Source of the DNA: Lampris incognitus
Lineage: Eukaryota; Chordata; Actinopteri; Lampriformes; Lampridae
Length of the DNA: 64,000 nt
Reading direction: 5' to 3'
NCBI RefSeq assembly: GCF_029633865.1
Contig: NC_079222.1
Location: forward strand, 32,426,830 to 32,490,829
The notes beneath the pieces are model-generated. The model saw only the letters and a list, made by a program, of their open reading frames with translations, was not told the origin of the DNA and made no database searches. Shown here in pieces: positions 22,376 to 33,929 of the stretch; position 1 is the stretch's first letter, and each line of letters begins with the position of its first letter. The translations under genes and the position numbers were made by a program.

Positions 22376-22594
22376 AATGTTGGTGGCATTTGATGAAAAA
22401 CCATCTAGTTAATAACATTATTTGGGGTTTAAGCATGAGCCTAATGCAGTCTTTATATCACAATGTACTGACTTGTTGAGGGAAGTTTAAAGGGAGGCCA
22501 TGTTCTACATGACATAGCCTATGTTTTGTAGTAGGAAAGGTGGGAGACATCACAGCACCAAGAAAGACGAGGAAAGACGAGTTACCCTGCCTGA

Positions 22595-22638
<44 letters not shown>

Positions 22639-22954
22639 GAGGGAGAGAAAGAATGTGACTCAAGTAAATTTGATTATATTGTGTTTCAAGTTTGGATTTA
22701 TGATCACTGTTGGAATAAGCAGTTGGAAGAGGAGGGGAGAGACACCACGCCAGAGAATGCAAGAGGAGAGGAGGTGCAAAATACAGTGAAAACAGGAAAG
22801 CAATAAGGGAGAGATGGAGAAATGAAATAAATGCAGAGAAGGGTCAAGACTTGTATGCTTACAAGTTATTGAACTTCTTTGTTGTGTATCCTTCTGACGT
22901 TATGCAAGCCAAAACATGTATAGGTTATGCCGTCTTCCTTTGAGGCAATCACAG
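22376..22954. repeat. Spacer with (GA)n microsatellite
   Basis: A GA-rich simple repeat occupies about 22601-22650, interrupted by CAGAG and GGGAG units. The rest of the spacer shows no gene. Confidence 0.6.
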
Positions 22955-23400
22955 AGAGTTGAACCAGTTTCTCTGGACACAACATTTTTTGACAGAAACG
23001 TTTCATCACTCATCTATGTGACCTCTTCAGTCTCAACTGACTGCAGGTGTCCCCACCCTCATAAACAATACAGTGACATAACGACCGAAAACGATCAGTT
23101 TCATATGCAACTTGCCGTGGCCTCTTTGACTCCCTGTTCAAACCGGTGTTCCTCCCTATCAAGGATGTGCACATCCTCATCCTTGAAAGAGTGGCCACTG
23201 GTTTGGAGATGGGTGTAGACTGTGGAGTCCTGGCCTGACGTGTTAGCTCTCCTGTGTTGTGCCATCTTCTTGGCCAGCATCTGTTTGGTTTCCCCAATGT
23301 ACAAGTCACGGCAATCCTCCCGGCACTTAACACTGCACACTATATTGCTCACAGTATAGTATATATAATATATAGAGCAATATAGTATATGCTGTTAAGT
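22955..23400 (-). mobile_element. Penelope-like 3' fragment with GIY-YIG domain
   Basis: The minus-strand frame at 23101-23352 encodes the endonuclease: NIVCSVKCREDCRDLYIGET, then KKMAQHRRANTSGQDS and HSFKDEDVHIL. The GIY-YIG tyrosine of the second motif is retained (LYIG). The terminal repeat follows at 22960-23100. At the other edge the copy stops in a TATA-rich palindrome at 23340-23395. Confidence 0.75.
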
Positions 23401-23794
23401 ACCGGTTATAACTGTTAAAAGTGGTACATTTGTGGTTGATAATGTTGACACCACTGAGAACACGGTAGTTAGGCTGGACGCTGGAGGTCTCCTGGATCGA
23501 CACTTTGCCATGGTGGAGAAGCTTGCGTGTACCGATGATCCCAAGAGCTATGCCATCTGGAGCTTGGCTCCTGGTAGGGTCACCCAAGGCAGATAGGTCA
23601 AGGCGGAGGTTCCAGACAAAGTGCGATCCAACAAACACCCCAACGGCTCAACTGGTGGAAGATATCTCCAGGTCACAACGGCAGTGAAGGTGGATGAAGG
23701 CTGCAACAGAGGGTGGTCCCCAATCGTCTTGGTTTTCCATGCCATTGGACTCTAGCCACCCTCTGCCAAGAGGGTGGCCTGGCTGGATACAATT
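23401..23794. other. Probable unidentified dispersed repeat
   Basis: The base composition differs from the surroundings (more GC). It abuts the Penelope fragment and the next SINE. No protein domain was recognised on either strand. It may be a piece of another retroelement. Confidence 0.3.
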
Positions 23795-24190
23795 GGGGAG
23801 CCCATACAGACACAATTTGCCATGTCATGCCATGTCTGCGGGTGGGAAGCCAGATGTGGGTATGTGTCCTGGTCGCTGCAGGCACCCCGACTGACCAGAA
23901 GAGGCGCTAGTTTGGAGGGGAGGCGCTGTTTGGAGAGGAGGGGGAACTGGGGTGGAATAGCGTGATCCTCCCCACGTGCTACGTCCTCCTGGCGAAACTC
24001 CTCACTGTCAGGTGAAAAGAGGCGGGTGGCGACTCCACATGTATCGGAGGAGGCATGTGGTGGTCTGCAGCCCTCCCTGGACCGGCACAGGGGGTGGAGC
24101 AGTGACTGGGACGGCTCAGAGAGTGAGGTTATTGGCCAGGTGCAATTGGGGAGAAAAAAAAGGGGGGGGGGTAAAAAAACGAAAAAAAAA
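23795..24190 (+). mobile_element. tRNA-derived SINE, 5'-truncated
   Basis: The copy lacks the tRNA-like head. It begins near CATACAGACACAATTTGCC and runs through the complete body to an A/G tail (AATTGGGGAGAAAAAAAAGG). Confidence 0.75.
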
Positions 24191-25184
24191 GAAATTACAG
24201 ATGAGGTAAACAGAAAAAAAAAATCACATCCTGCTGACTAGGCGGTCCTTTAATGCGGCCTGGGGCGCGTGCGGTTACACTTCAAATGCGATGTAGAAAT
24301 TGGATCTCAAGACGCACTGACTGCATTCACACGTGTACTTAGAACTGTCCACTTGGAAGACACATGTTAATGCCAGGTGTAAACAGCCTCTGTGATTGAA
24401 GTCCATCTGTTCAAGAGGAATGAGGTGTGTTCAAGACAACAAAAACACAGCTGATTCGGGTTGCTAACATTTAGCTGCAGTGACTCAACAATATTGGTCT
24501 TGGACTGCAATCCAGATATGACTATCTAACAAACTGTTTTGCTGGAACATTTTTCACTGTGTTCCTAAATTTCTTTGTGTGCACCTAAATTCTTTTTCAG
24601 CAGCACATCTACTATTTGGGAAAAGAAGTTACCGCAGAGCTCTGAAAAGGCAATTTACTTGCACAGTAATAATACCGCAAGGTCAGAATCATGGCCAAAT
24701 CCTTTTCCCTATTTTATAGCTCCCCATCATTTGAAAATATGGCCTCTATTAAGTTGAAGGCAAGAGTGGTCGTGAATCAGTGACAGGACAAAGGGAAAGA
24801 GCGAATATGGTGCAACAAGCTGCATTTTCGCCCCAGTGAGGGAAAATAGTCACTCATTCGAGTTGAAGAATGTTCAACTTGAGCAACAGCTTTGTAGTGG
24901 AACATTCTGCATTGTTGCACGTCTCCCTCTCAAAGTCAGTTGGGGACTGAGGGACTGCATTGGAGTTCCCATTAAAGTTGCTATGTGGAGAATTCTTATG
25001 TGACTGTGTCCAGCCTTGAATATCCTATGATCTCACTTAGGTTCATTTTCAGAAAGATGAGAAAAAAGTTTTCATCCTGTGTCCCCGCGATCAAAACCTG
25101 TGACTTGTCAGATTATGCAACCCTGACCTTAAAATGTGCTATTTTGGCCGCCTCCCACATGTAAATCCTAATCTTTTGTTTTTT
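24191..25184. other. No gene seen
   Basis: This is anonymous sequence without supported exons or familiar repeats. Confidence 0.3.
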
Positions 25185-25602
25185 TTGGGAGGATCCCCCC
25201 CCCTTTTACTTGCCAGTTGTATCCGGCCAACTACCCCACTCTTCCGAGCTGTCCCAGTCGCTGCTCCACCCCCTCTGCCGATCCAGGGAGGGCTGCAGAC
25301 TACCACATGCCTCCTCCGATACATGTGGAGATGCCAGCCGCATCTTTTCAGCTGACAGTGAGGAGTTTTGCCAGGGGGACGTAGCGCATGGGAGGATCAC
25401 GCTATTCCCCCCAGCCCCCCCCCCCGAACAAGTGCCTCGATCAACCAGAGGAGGCGCTACAGCAGTGACCAAGACACATACCCACATTCGGCTTCCTACC
25501 CACAGACATGGCCAATTGTGTCTTTAGAGACGCCTGACTAAGCCGAAGGTAACACGGGGATTCGATCCAGCGACCCCTGTGTTGGGAGGCAACGGAATAG
25601 AC
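25185..25602 (-). mobile_element. tRNA-derived SINE
   Basis: Minus-strand copy of the family. The tail is at 25185-25205 (CCCCCCC run), the body follows, and box B is seen in complement at about 25558-25570 (GGATTCGATCC). Its head merges into the GTTACCC fold-back cluster at 25603. Confidence 0.8.
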
Positions 25603-25692
25603 CGCTACGTTACCCGTTACCCATTAACGGGTAATGGGTAATACGTTACCCGTTACGCATTAGGTTGGAAATTAACATTTCCAACCTAATGC
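25603..25692. repeat. Cluster of short palindromes
   Basis: GTTACCCGTTACCC is followed by its near complement GGGTAATGGGTAAT and then by GTTACCCGTTACG. Next comes a perfect 16-bp-arm hairpin at 25657-25672 / 25677-25692 with a 4-base loop. The cluster lies exactly between two oppositely oriented SINEs. Confidence 0.7.
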
Positions 25693-25828
25693 CTAAACTT
25701 AACCTTATCTAACTGCCATATCCTGTCTGAAATAGTGTGTTTTAAAAGCAGGTTCAAAAAATCTGCTGGGGCACAGATTTTGGTGTAACACCTGTTTGTT
25801 ACTTTATGACAGAAGTGTTGTTAGTCAG

Positions 25829-26279
25829 GAGTTCGGGTAGTGTAGTGGTCTATTCCGTCGCCTGCCAACACAGGGATCGCCAGTTCGAATCCCTGTGTTA
25901 CCTCTGGCTTGGTCGGGTATCCCTATGGACAAAATTGTCCATGCCTGCGGGTGGGAAGCCGGATGCGGGTATGTGTCCTGGTCGCTGCACTAGCGCCCCC
26001 TCTGGTTGGTCAGGGCGCCTGTTCGGGGGGAGGGGGGAACTGGTTGGAATAACGTGGTCCTCCCACGTGCTACGTCCCCCTGGTGAAACTCCTCAGTCAG
26101 GTGAAAAGAAGTGGCTGGCGACTCCACATGTATCGGAGGAGGCATGTGGTAGTCTGCAGCCCTCCCCGGATCGGCGGGGGGTGGGGGTGGGGGTGGAGAA
26201 GTGACCAGGACGGCTCAGAAGAGTGGGGTAATTGGCCGGATACAATTGGGGAGAAAAAGGGGGGGAAAAAAGAAAAAAA
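25829..26279 (+). mobile_element. tRNA-derived SINE, full length with target-site duplication
   Basis: Complete copy of the family, including the box-B-like GTTCGAATCCC. It is flanked by AGAAGTGTTGTTAGTCAG (25811-25828) and AGAAGTACTGTTAGTCAG (26280-26297), an 18-bp duplication with two mismatches that fixes both ends. Confidence 0.88.
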
Positions 26280-26297
26280 AGAAGTACTGTTAGTCAG

Positions 26298-27500
26298 TCC
26301 AGTAAGACAACAGATGGGTAACACCAACTTTGTTGACTGCTTGCACTGAAGCTATGAATAGTCATAGCAGAAAGAGGGAGGACAGCAGAAACCTCAACAA
26401 GAAAAATGAAGAAGCAGCCTCTACTAGAGGAGGCTAAAAAAGTAAAGCGGGAGGGTCACAGGGCACAATTGAAAATGAGAGGAAATCTCTGTCGGATGTT
26501 CACTTGTTGGTGAGAGCTCCAAGAGCTGAAGGAGTTCAAAGACTGATGTGGAGCTGGCTTTATTTCACCTAAACATGGAGCAGTTAAGTGAAACACCACT
26601 GAGGGTATCAAATTGTGTTACCAAAGCCTTGTAAAAAAAATTTCTGGACCAGTGTTGGGAGACTGTCCTCCACCAAAAAACAACCCCATAGGTCGTTTGT
26701 ACAAGCAGCTTATTACGACCTATAGTTACGTTTTAAAGTTAAGTGACCTCTAGCGGTCGTGTAAATAATGACAATCTGATGTCTCGGGTGCCTCGTCCTC
26801 ATATGACCTTTGACCTTCGTTACCAAAAATGCGATGAGCCAAGAGATGGGGGTGTGCATAAACTATTTATACCCTTGTAAATTGTTGGTTTCTTCACAAA
26901 TCTTCCCAAGCTTAATTACTTACTTTTACACCTTCACTTTGCATGAACAACAATAAAGTCCCGCTGTCCTCAAATGAGTACTTCATAATTAGCAGCGTTG
27001 CAGGGTAGGAAAATTACCTATGTGGTCGTATGGATTGGAGGACTTGTTGAATGTTGGCCATGTCTGTAATTGTGTGAGGGCATGCATGGTTTATTTAGCC
27101 GAGTCAGCGACCTGTAAAGCTACTTAATTATGTTGCTATCTTAGTTAGCCTAACGTGAGACTAGACTACGAGTCCCAAAGCTTTGCTAACCAAAGTTATC
27201 CCAATGAAAAACTAACGTTAGTAAATCACGCATTACTGTCATTTGCAAGAAATGAATAGTGCTGTAAAGCAGTACGGCACTATTGGTGGGGATTCAAGCA
27301 AGGGACATAGTGAAAACTAAATGCAGAATACACCAATTTTCCTTCCAACTGTCTTCATTTTTCTACAGACGAACCTACATGCGATAACAAAAAATATTCG
27401 AGGATGATGCAATCACATAAAAATTCTATCCAAAGCAGCTTTAAGTTTTATATGTTCACTTTGAGAATATCGGCTTATTGTTTTGCCAACTACAAGAATA
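26298..27500. other. No gene seen
   Basis: This is anonymous sequence. It contains no supported exon. Confidence 0.3.
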
Positions 27501-27930
27501 GACTGATATACTATGTCGCCTCTCTTGCTTTGTCTCCAAACTGTTCAAACCTGAGCTGTCCCTCTAATATACTGTCCTTCTTCGTCACTCCCAAAGAAAA
27601 TCTTAGCATCTTCAACTCTGCCACCTCCAGCTCCACCTCCTGTCTTTTCATCGGTGCCACTGTCTCCAAACCATATAACATAGCTGGTCTCACAACCATC
27701 TTGCTGGTACCCTTCTGTCGAAAATCACTACTGACACTCTTCTCCACCCACTCAACCCTGTCTGCACTCGCTTCTTCGCCTCTCTTCTGCACTCACCGTT
27801 CATTTGAACAGTTGACCCCAAGTATTTAAACTCATCCATCTTCATCACCTCTACTCCTTGCATCCTCACCATTCCGCTGTCCTCCCTCTCATTCACACAT
27901 ATGTATTCCGTCTTGCTCCTACTGACTTTG
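27500..27930 (-). mobile_element. RTE-clade LINE fragment (RT C-terminal region)
   Basis: Minus-strand frames at 27511-27896 encode the C-terminal part of the RTE protein: GVEVMKMDEFKYLGSTVQMN, then VVRPAMLYGLETVAPMKRQE and AELKMLRFSLGVTKKDSI. Two short deletions and frameshifts break it. Both ends are truncated. The family is that of 15388-18363. Confidence 0.8.
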
Positions 27931-28984
27931 TCTTCCCCAAAATATCATCACATTACTGATATTCAAGTATTTGACCAAAAATATTGTGACATTTGATTGT
28001 CAATATTGCCCAACAATAGCACATAGGTTTCATTTTATCATCCATCCATTTCTTTTGAGCGGTCATTGAGCAAATTTACAGTCATCTTTAATCCCTAAAT
28101 TCCCTCCTAGTGGTTGTTTTACTGTGTTAAAGCAGACGACTCCTGCTGGTGATTGCTTTTTCGATGTTTTCCAGGAAGTAGCATGGTAAAAAATGACTTA
28201 TTTTTTAAAATGACCACCAACATTTACCTTTATAGACTATTGTAGCATCGTGTTAGCTTTGGCTTAACTATTGAGAGCTTTTTTTTGTTGTACTGAACAA
28301 GGATTGTGGATTTGCCCCCCATTGCATTGGAAACAGTGGTATCCTCCCAGGATGATATGTTCATTATAAGCACTCGATTCCTTTAAAAAATACAATCCAT
28401 GATGGCAGGTGCCACCCATGGCGATGTGGAGTACTGCAACAATATAAATGCTCTACGGACAACAAGGAACAGGACAAATCTTGCCTTCAGGTCAACATTG
28501 TGAATTTTTTTGAGAAATTGAGACAAGCGAAAGCTTCAAAAGGAACGGAAAGAGATGCAGTACTGGCTGGTTTTCTCCTCGCCAGGTAATAAAGCTAATA
28601 ACTTTTATGACGTCTGACTGAAACAACGGTGAGGTCAAGTTTTTTTTATCCCCCAGATGACCATCTAATTGACATGTGTAGTCTATACTTGTTAATTTCA
28701 TATCATGTATTTTCAATTAAATTGAAAGAGACAGTGACCTACCATCAGCTATTGTACAGTGACACAATACCAAATGCTTCATAAGCTTCACAACGGAATT
28801 TAAAAATAGACTCCATGTTACTTTAGGTTAAAATGACATCAGTTGGCTTTGCCAAAAGTAACAACAGTAGGTCAAGGCCTAAAAACAAAAGTAAGCCTAT
28901 GCAACTTTAGGTTATCAGGTGATTTCAGAGGCAGATTTTTTCATGTTTGGAGCAGACATGTTAATAGTCAGCATCTTCTTCTTT
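27931..28984. other. No gene seen
   Basis: This is AT-rich sequence without a supported gene or repeat. Confidence 0.3.
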
Positions 28985-29245
28985 CAGCTTACTCCGTTTT
29001 TCCAGGTTGCCACAGCGGATTTTACATTTTCGATCGGTACCTTGTGAGGGCACAGCACCCAGCTCTTGACCGATCCGGTACAGAGCCTCGACAAATCCAG
29101 TATGGTCTTGTCAATCCGCATACTGACTGGCAAAATTTTATATCGGATGTCCTTCCTGACACAACCAACCCTATGGACGGGGGCACAGGTAAAGCGCTGG
29201 ATGCCATCCCAGTATTCATGGACTGTAGCGCTTTCTATTCAGCAA
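28985..29245 (-). mobile_element. RTE-associated / SINE-like 3' module
   Basis: A conserved block runs from CTTCTTCTTTCAGC through TTGCCACAGCGGATTTTACA, the CCTTGTGAGGGCACAG block and CCGGATGTCCTTCCTGACACA-like sequence to GGGGGCACAGGTAAAGCGCT. The same module is at 58275-58530, and its complement begins the insertion at 29334. It has no coding potential, and the GTGGCGACC...AAGAAGAAG end is shared with RTE LINEs. It probably mobilises with their machinery. Confidence 0.55.
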
Positions 29246-29333
29246 AGAAAAATTCTTTAGGCATTTTAACGTTAGATTACCTGAATTACCTTGGTTAGTT
29301 ATATACTTCTAATTTCTCATGCATGAAAGACTC

Positions 29334-29456
29334 GGCTCGGTCAAGACCAGGGTTAACAATGACTGCCACTGGTGCTGTGCCCTCACAGGGTACCGATGGA
29401 AATGAAATCTGTGGCGACCCCTGTGAAACAGGAAACAAGCCAAAAGAAGAAGAAGA
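29334..29456 (+). mobile_element. Short retroposed element with perfect 15-bp target duplication
   Basis: A 123-bp insert ends GTGGCGACCCCTGTGAAACA, then a (AAG)n-type tail. It is flanked by perfect copies of ATGCATGAAAGACTC at 29319-29333 and 29457-29471. It is the 3' part of the module found in opposite orientation just upstream at 28985-29245. Confidence 0.85.
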
Positions 29457-29471
29457 ATGCATGAAAGACTC

Positions 29472-30137
29472 AAAATAACCAGTTTAAGCGGACTGTCTGA
29501 TCACGATAACCAGATTATTTAAACAGCGTTGGTATAGGAATGACTCCATCTGGCAAGTTCAGGAGGGTCCACTGTAACTGTATTCAACTCTCGATGGCAA
29601 TCTGGAGCTCCATGTACAGTCTGAAGAAAAGGATGGATGACTGAAAATGAAAGTTTCCTACGTTTAACATGAGCAGCATGGGCATCAGTTTGTTTTTAAA
29701 GTGCTGCAGACAACGACGGGTTCTGGCATCGCTTTAAGGACGGTCAGGCAGTCCACAAATTTGGCAAGGAAACAATAAATCAAACGCAGCGTCGTCTGGG
29801 CGCGAACACACAGGAACCCAGGGAACAACATGTAAGTAGCCGAACTGCTGATTGTGTTGACCTAATGTTAGTCTGTGTGTTTTCTTGCTAAAAATGCAAT
29901 GTGGGCTCAAATTTGAGGCAGTGGACTTGTGCCAGGCAGCTGCTTTCCCGTTATCGGTCACTGCATATCGGCGGCACAAGTTAATCTATTCCCTAATTTA
30001 ATTAAGAAGAAGCGAGGCTTTCACCAGACAGCTGTTCCTCCCCTTTCCCATTAACTTTTACTTGGCTGTTGTAAAATAACAGCAGACCCAGTCTGTCTGC
30101 TTCTATTTTGATGCCTCAAAATCGAAACACTCTGAGG
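29472..30137. other. No gene seen
   Basis: No supported exon or repeat was recognised. Confidence 0.3.
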
Positions 30138-30565
30138 CGTTCGGGTGGCGTAGCCATCTATTCCGTTGCCTACCCACATGGGAATCGCTGGTTTGAATCC
30201 CTGTGTTACCTCCGGCTTGGTCGGGCGTCCCTACACACACAATTGGCCGTGTCTGCGGGTGGGAAGCCGGATGTGGGTATGTGTCCTGGTCGCTGCACTA
30301 GCGTCTCCTCTGGTCAGCCGGGGCGCCTGTTCAGGCAGAGGGGGAACTGGGGGGGGGGGGGTAGTGTGATCCTCTCACGTGCTACGTCCCCCTGGCGAAA
30401 CTCCTCACTGTCAGGTGAAAAGCGGCTGGCGATCCCACATGTATCGGAGGAGGCATGTGGTAGTCTGCAGCCCTTCCTAGATCAGCAGAGGGGGTGGAGC
30501 AGCGACCAGGACAGCTCGGAAGAGTGGGGTAATTGGCCGGGTACAATTGGGGAGGGGAAAAAAAA
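30138..30565 (+). mobile_element. tRNA-derived SINE
   Basis: Complete family copy. The head is GCGTTCGGGTGGCGTAGCC, box B is GTTTGAATCCC, and the body carries a G12 run at 30349-30361 and an A-rich tail. Flanks show only a weak possible duplication. Confidence 0.8.
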
Positions 30566-31924
30566 ACAGAAGAAAAAACATTTGGCACACTTGGAGGTCA
30601 GAAACTGAACATTTCAACTGGGGAATTCCAACCTCTAACTTTGAGCGGAACACATTTTTAGTCTTTCGCAACATGTCTTGTAAATAAAGATGATGTCTGG
30701 TCATGCGTTACACTCTATCAACAAATGAGGAGACCAAAGCCAACAATGCACTGATCCTCCTAAAAAGTACTGTATGTATCAAAGCTCGATGTAGCTCATT
30801 CCTCTGTGCCATAGAGCTCAACTGTTGTCCATACTATCAAAAAAGCCATCAATGAGCCACACTGTTACACTGGCTGACATTACTAGTATAGAAACACACA
30901 CTACTTTATTTAGACTCAGTCCCACACACACCGTCCTGCTGCCACAAGTACTCACTAGACCACCAAGTGTGGAATAAACTGCAGCAGAAAATAGTCCCCA
31001 GCAAACGCAACAGTTTCTCCTGTTTGAGAAGAGTTTGCAAACAACTACAGTGGCCATCTTTTTGTGTTTTGGTCTTTTCGTGAGATTCGACGACAATTAA
31101 AAATAGAGCATTGCCAGCCTCATCGTTTAATCCCTTGTTGTTGCTTTTTCCAACGTTTGTGTTTATGTCTATTCAGGGCTGACCTTAGAACCAATTTGAA
31201 TCGACTTGGGGAGAAGACTGATCACACCTCATGCCCCACTAGCGATCAGATCAACATTTGCAGACACTACACTGGCAATGTCCATAACACACTGAGGAGT
31301 ACCCTTCAGGCGGCGGTGTTTCCATCCAGAGGCCAGAGTGGATGTGTTTTTTGTTACAAACAAACACCTGAAGGTGCAGTAGATGGTGGTGGACCTACTC
31401 TAGAGTACTCCAGGTTGCTGATGAAGGGCATTCATCGGTCCAAGCAAATTTGAAGGACCTGAGGCAGACAAAAGATTGGCCCTTGACACTCATGGTAATT
31501 TCTACATATATTCCCTTCATGTGTTGAAATGTGATGATTCGGAAGTTTTTGAACACTTTAAGGTCTGTTGCAGGTGGGGAAAGCCCAGCATTTAATCCTG
31601 TGTGGACATCCTTGTAAACGAAGGCGTTTCATGATATATACTCAGAAGGTGATTTTGTTCTGGCTAATTGTGATGAAATGTCTTCCACACATCCTCATAC
31701 ATAAGAGTGGCACCTCTACGGGGATTAATACTGGAGTTTCTCACCTGACAACAGAAGTTAAAATACCTATCGTATGAATGGTGACACATTCAGCATTGGA
31801 CATTCTATCATAGTAATTCAATATATTCTGGTTACAGCCTTGGAAAGAAAACTACACACAGATAGCACCGGTGATATCTGTGTGTGTAATTCATGGAGGC
31901 GTGGCACCAAAGTCCTTCTCAGGT
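30566..31924. other. No gene assigned
   Basis: A plus-strand frame at 31064-31453 (129 codons) and short frames on both strands have no recognisable domain. The frame has an ordinary base composition for this locus, so I do not call it a gene. Confidence 0.3.
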
Positions 31925-32590
31925 TGAATCAGTTCATCTGAATACAACGTTTATTGACATTGTATTATTGACACTGTATTCAGATACATATGATCATTCA
32001 ACAAGTGACCTCTGCAGTCTAAACTGACTGCAGGTATCCCCACCCCTTATAAACAATACAGTTGCATAATGACTGAAACCAACGCCCAGTTTAATATGCA
32101 AATATGGGCGTGACCATTAACTAGAGTTTCAATGGCCATGTGTACTATTCACACAGGATTTGGGAATGCTTGCAATCACAGCACTGTAAGATGGCGACAG
32201 ATGTACTCTCTTCCCCTTGGTTCAGGGATGGTCGTTCCCTCTTAACATAGATGGTGTCTTTGACTCCCCGTTCAAACCAGCGTTCCTCCCTATCAAGGAT
32301 GTGCACATCCTCATCCTTGAAAGAGTGGCCATTGGTCTGTAGATGGTGTAGACTGCGGAGTCCTGGCCTGATGTGTTAGCTCTCCTATTGTTGTGCCATT
32401 CTCTTGGCTAGCATCTGTTTAGTTTCCCCACTGTACAAGTCATGGCAATCCTCCTGGCACTTAACAGTGTACACTATATTGTTCAGTTTGTGCCAGGGGA
32501 CCCGATCCTTGGGGTGGACCAACTTCTGGCGCAGCGTGTTTTGGGGTTTGAAAGCAACCGAGATGCGGACGTCAGTCCGTCACAGATTGT
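31925..32590 (-). mobile_element. Penelope-like 3' fragment
   Basis: The minus-strand order is RT/endonuclease linker (32480-32590), GIY-YIG region (32240-32480, including the block equivalent to DLYxGETK near 32430), then the terminal repeat at 31925-32200 with GACTGCAGGTATCCCC. The frame is interrupted. It is the same family as 4045-5460. Confidence 0.72.
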
Positions 32591-32899
32591 GCATGCACCG
32601 GCCATGGGACCTTTGCTGCATGTTTTCCCCACACTTTGTTTAACCCGTTATTCCAGTCTTTCTCTACAGTCCTGACAAACAAGGTCAAAAAAGTGGAAAA
32701 ACATCTTTTAAAAAACTGCTACCTCCCAAGTACTGAACACTAATCAATCACAACAGATATAATAAAAATGTTTTCACAAATGGTAATGTGTTTTGGTGGT
32801 GAAGAAACAAGAAAAAAAAACCATTAGCCTATCAGCTAATGTTTTGCTGGCTAGTTAATTGCCTGTTGGGATGATGACAGGAAGTTACACCTGCAATCG
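32591..32899. other. No gene seen
   Basis: Anonymous sequence between two repeats. Confidence 0.3.
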
Positions 32900-33015
32900 A
32901 CTACTACTACTACTTCCGGTTCCTGTTAGGGGTCGCCACAGCGGATCATCCGTTTCCATCGCTTCCTGTCCTCCACTTCTTCCTCTGTCACACAAGCCAC
33001 CCGCATGTCCTCTCT
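32900..33015 (-). mobile_element. RTE-clade LINE 3' end
   Basis: (CTA)n followed by GGGGTCGCCACAGCGGATCA is the complement of the RTE 3' tail. CGCATGTCCTCTCTCAA then encodes the end of the RTE protein in complement. This is a severely 5'-truncated insertion, the usual LINE pattern. Confidence 0.75.
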
Positions 33016-33329
33016 CAAGTTACACCAGCAATAATAATGAAACATAAATAGAGGCGAAAAAGATTCTATTTAGATCCACGAGAGAAACGCGAAAAAATAG
33101 TCTTCTTTCCATTTATTATTACAGGTTTCCACGTCAACTTCTAAAATTGTACTGATCTCAGGTCAGCTATTCCGAAAAAGCATATTTGTCACTGCGCAGC
33201 TGCAATAACGCATCATACAGATGCGGGTAATTGCGGGTCCGTTGTTTTCAAAACTTTCCGCCATTGTCGCTGCTGACGTACCCACTGTCCCCATACTGCC
33301 CCTACCGTTCATCTTGTGTATTGCATCTT
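33016..33329. other. No gene seen
   Basis: No supported exon or repeat was recognised. Confidence 0.3.
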
Positions 33330-33905
33330 GCAGACGCGTAAATGGACTGCATTTTTAAAGCGCTTTTCTAGTCTACCGACCACTCAAAGTGCTCTACAAG
33401 TGTACGCCTCACTTTCAACCCATTCACACAAACATTCATACACTTAATGACTGAGGCCAGTGGGGTCGTGGTCGTGTGGGGGGGGGGGGGGGGCTACCAG
33501 GAGTCAGAAGGGAAGGGGGGCCCTCGGGAAGCCCGGAATTAAAAGTTTGTTTCGGTTTGCATATTTGTTTTTATTTCTAACTAATTAGTGTTCTAACTAG
33601 TTTTCTCAATCCCTGCAAGATAGTTAAGTTAAGTCAAAACAGATGAATGTACTGTGATTGTAAACAACACACAGCATGCTAGAGCTCAAAAAAAGTGGTG
33701 CGTGAGAGACAAAAGAGGACAGGGGCCCACAGAGGCTGCTTATGTATAAGGGCCCAGAATTTTGTGCTTACACCCCTGACCGAGGTTGTCATGCAAGGGG
33801 ACAATCTGTTCATTGGGAGCGCTTAAGGGTTCAGTGCCTTGCTCAAGGACGCTTCGGCACGCTCTCCGCAGGAGCCGGGGATCGAACCGGCGACCTTTCT
33901 GATAC
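33330..33905 (+). repeat. Dispersed fish repeat, interrupted
   Basis: 33340-33470 (AAATGGACTGCATTTTTAAA, AGCGCTTTTCTAGTCTACCG, CCACTCAAAGTGCT) and 33780-33905 (GCTCAAGGACGCTTCGGCAC, GGGGATCGAACCGGCGACC) are the two halves of one common fish repeat. They are split by about 300 bp, including a G16 run at 33479-33494 and an unrelated AT-rich insert. Confidence 0.55.
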
Positions 33906-33929
33906 GTCCCGAGCCATGCCGTGCGGCGT

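Noticed and set aside
31064-31453. 129-codon plus-strand frame near a Penelope fragment
   Set aside because: It has no recognisable RT or endonuclease block and no conserved motif. I could not support a gene.
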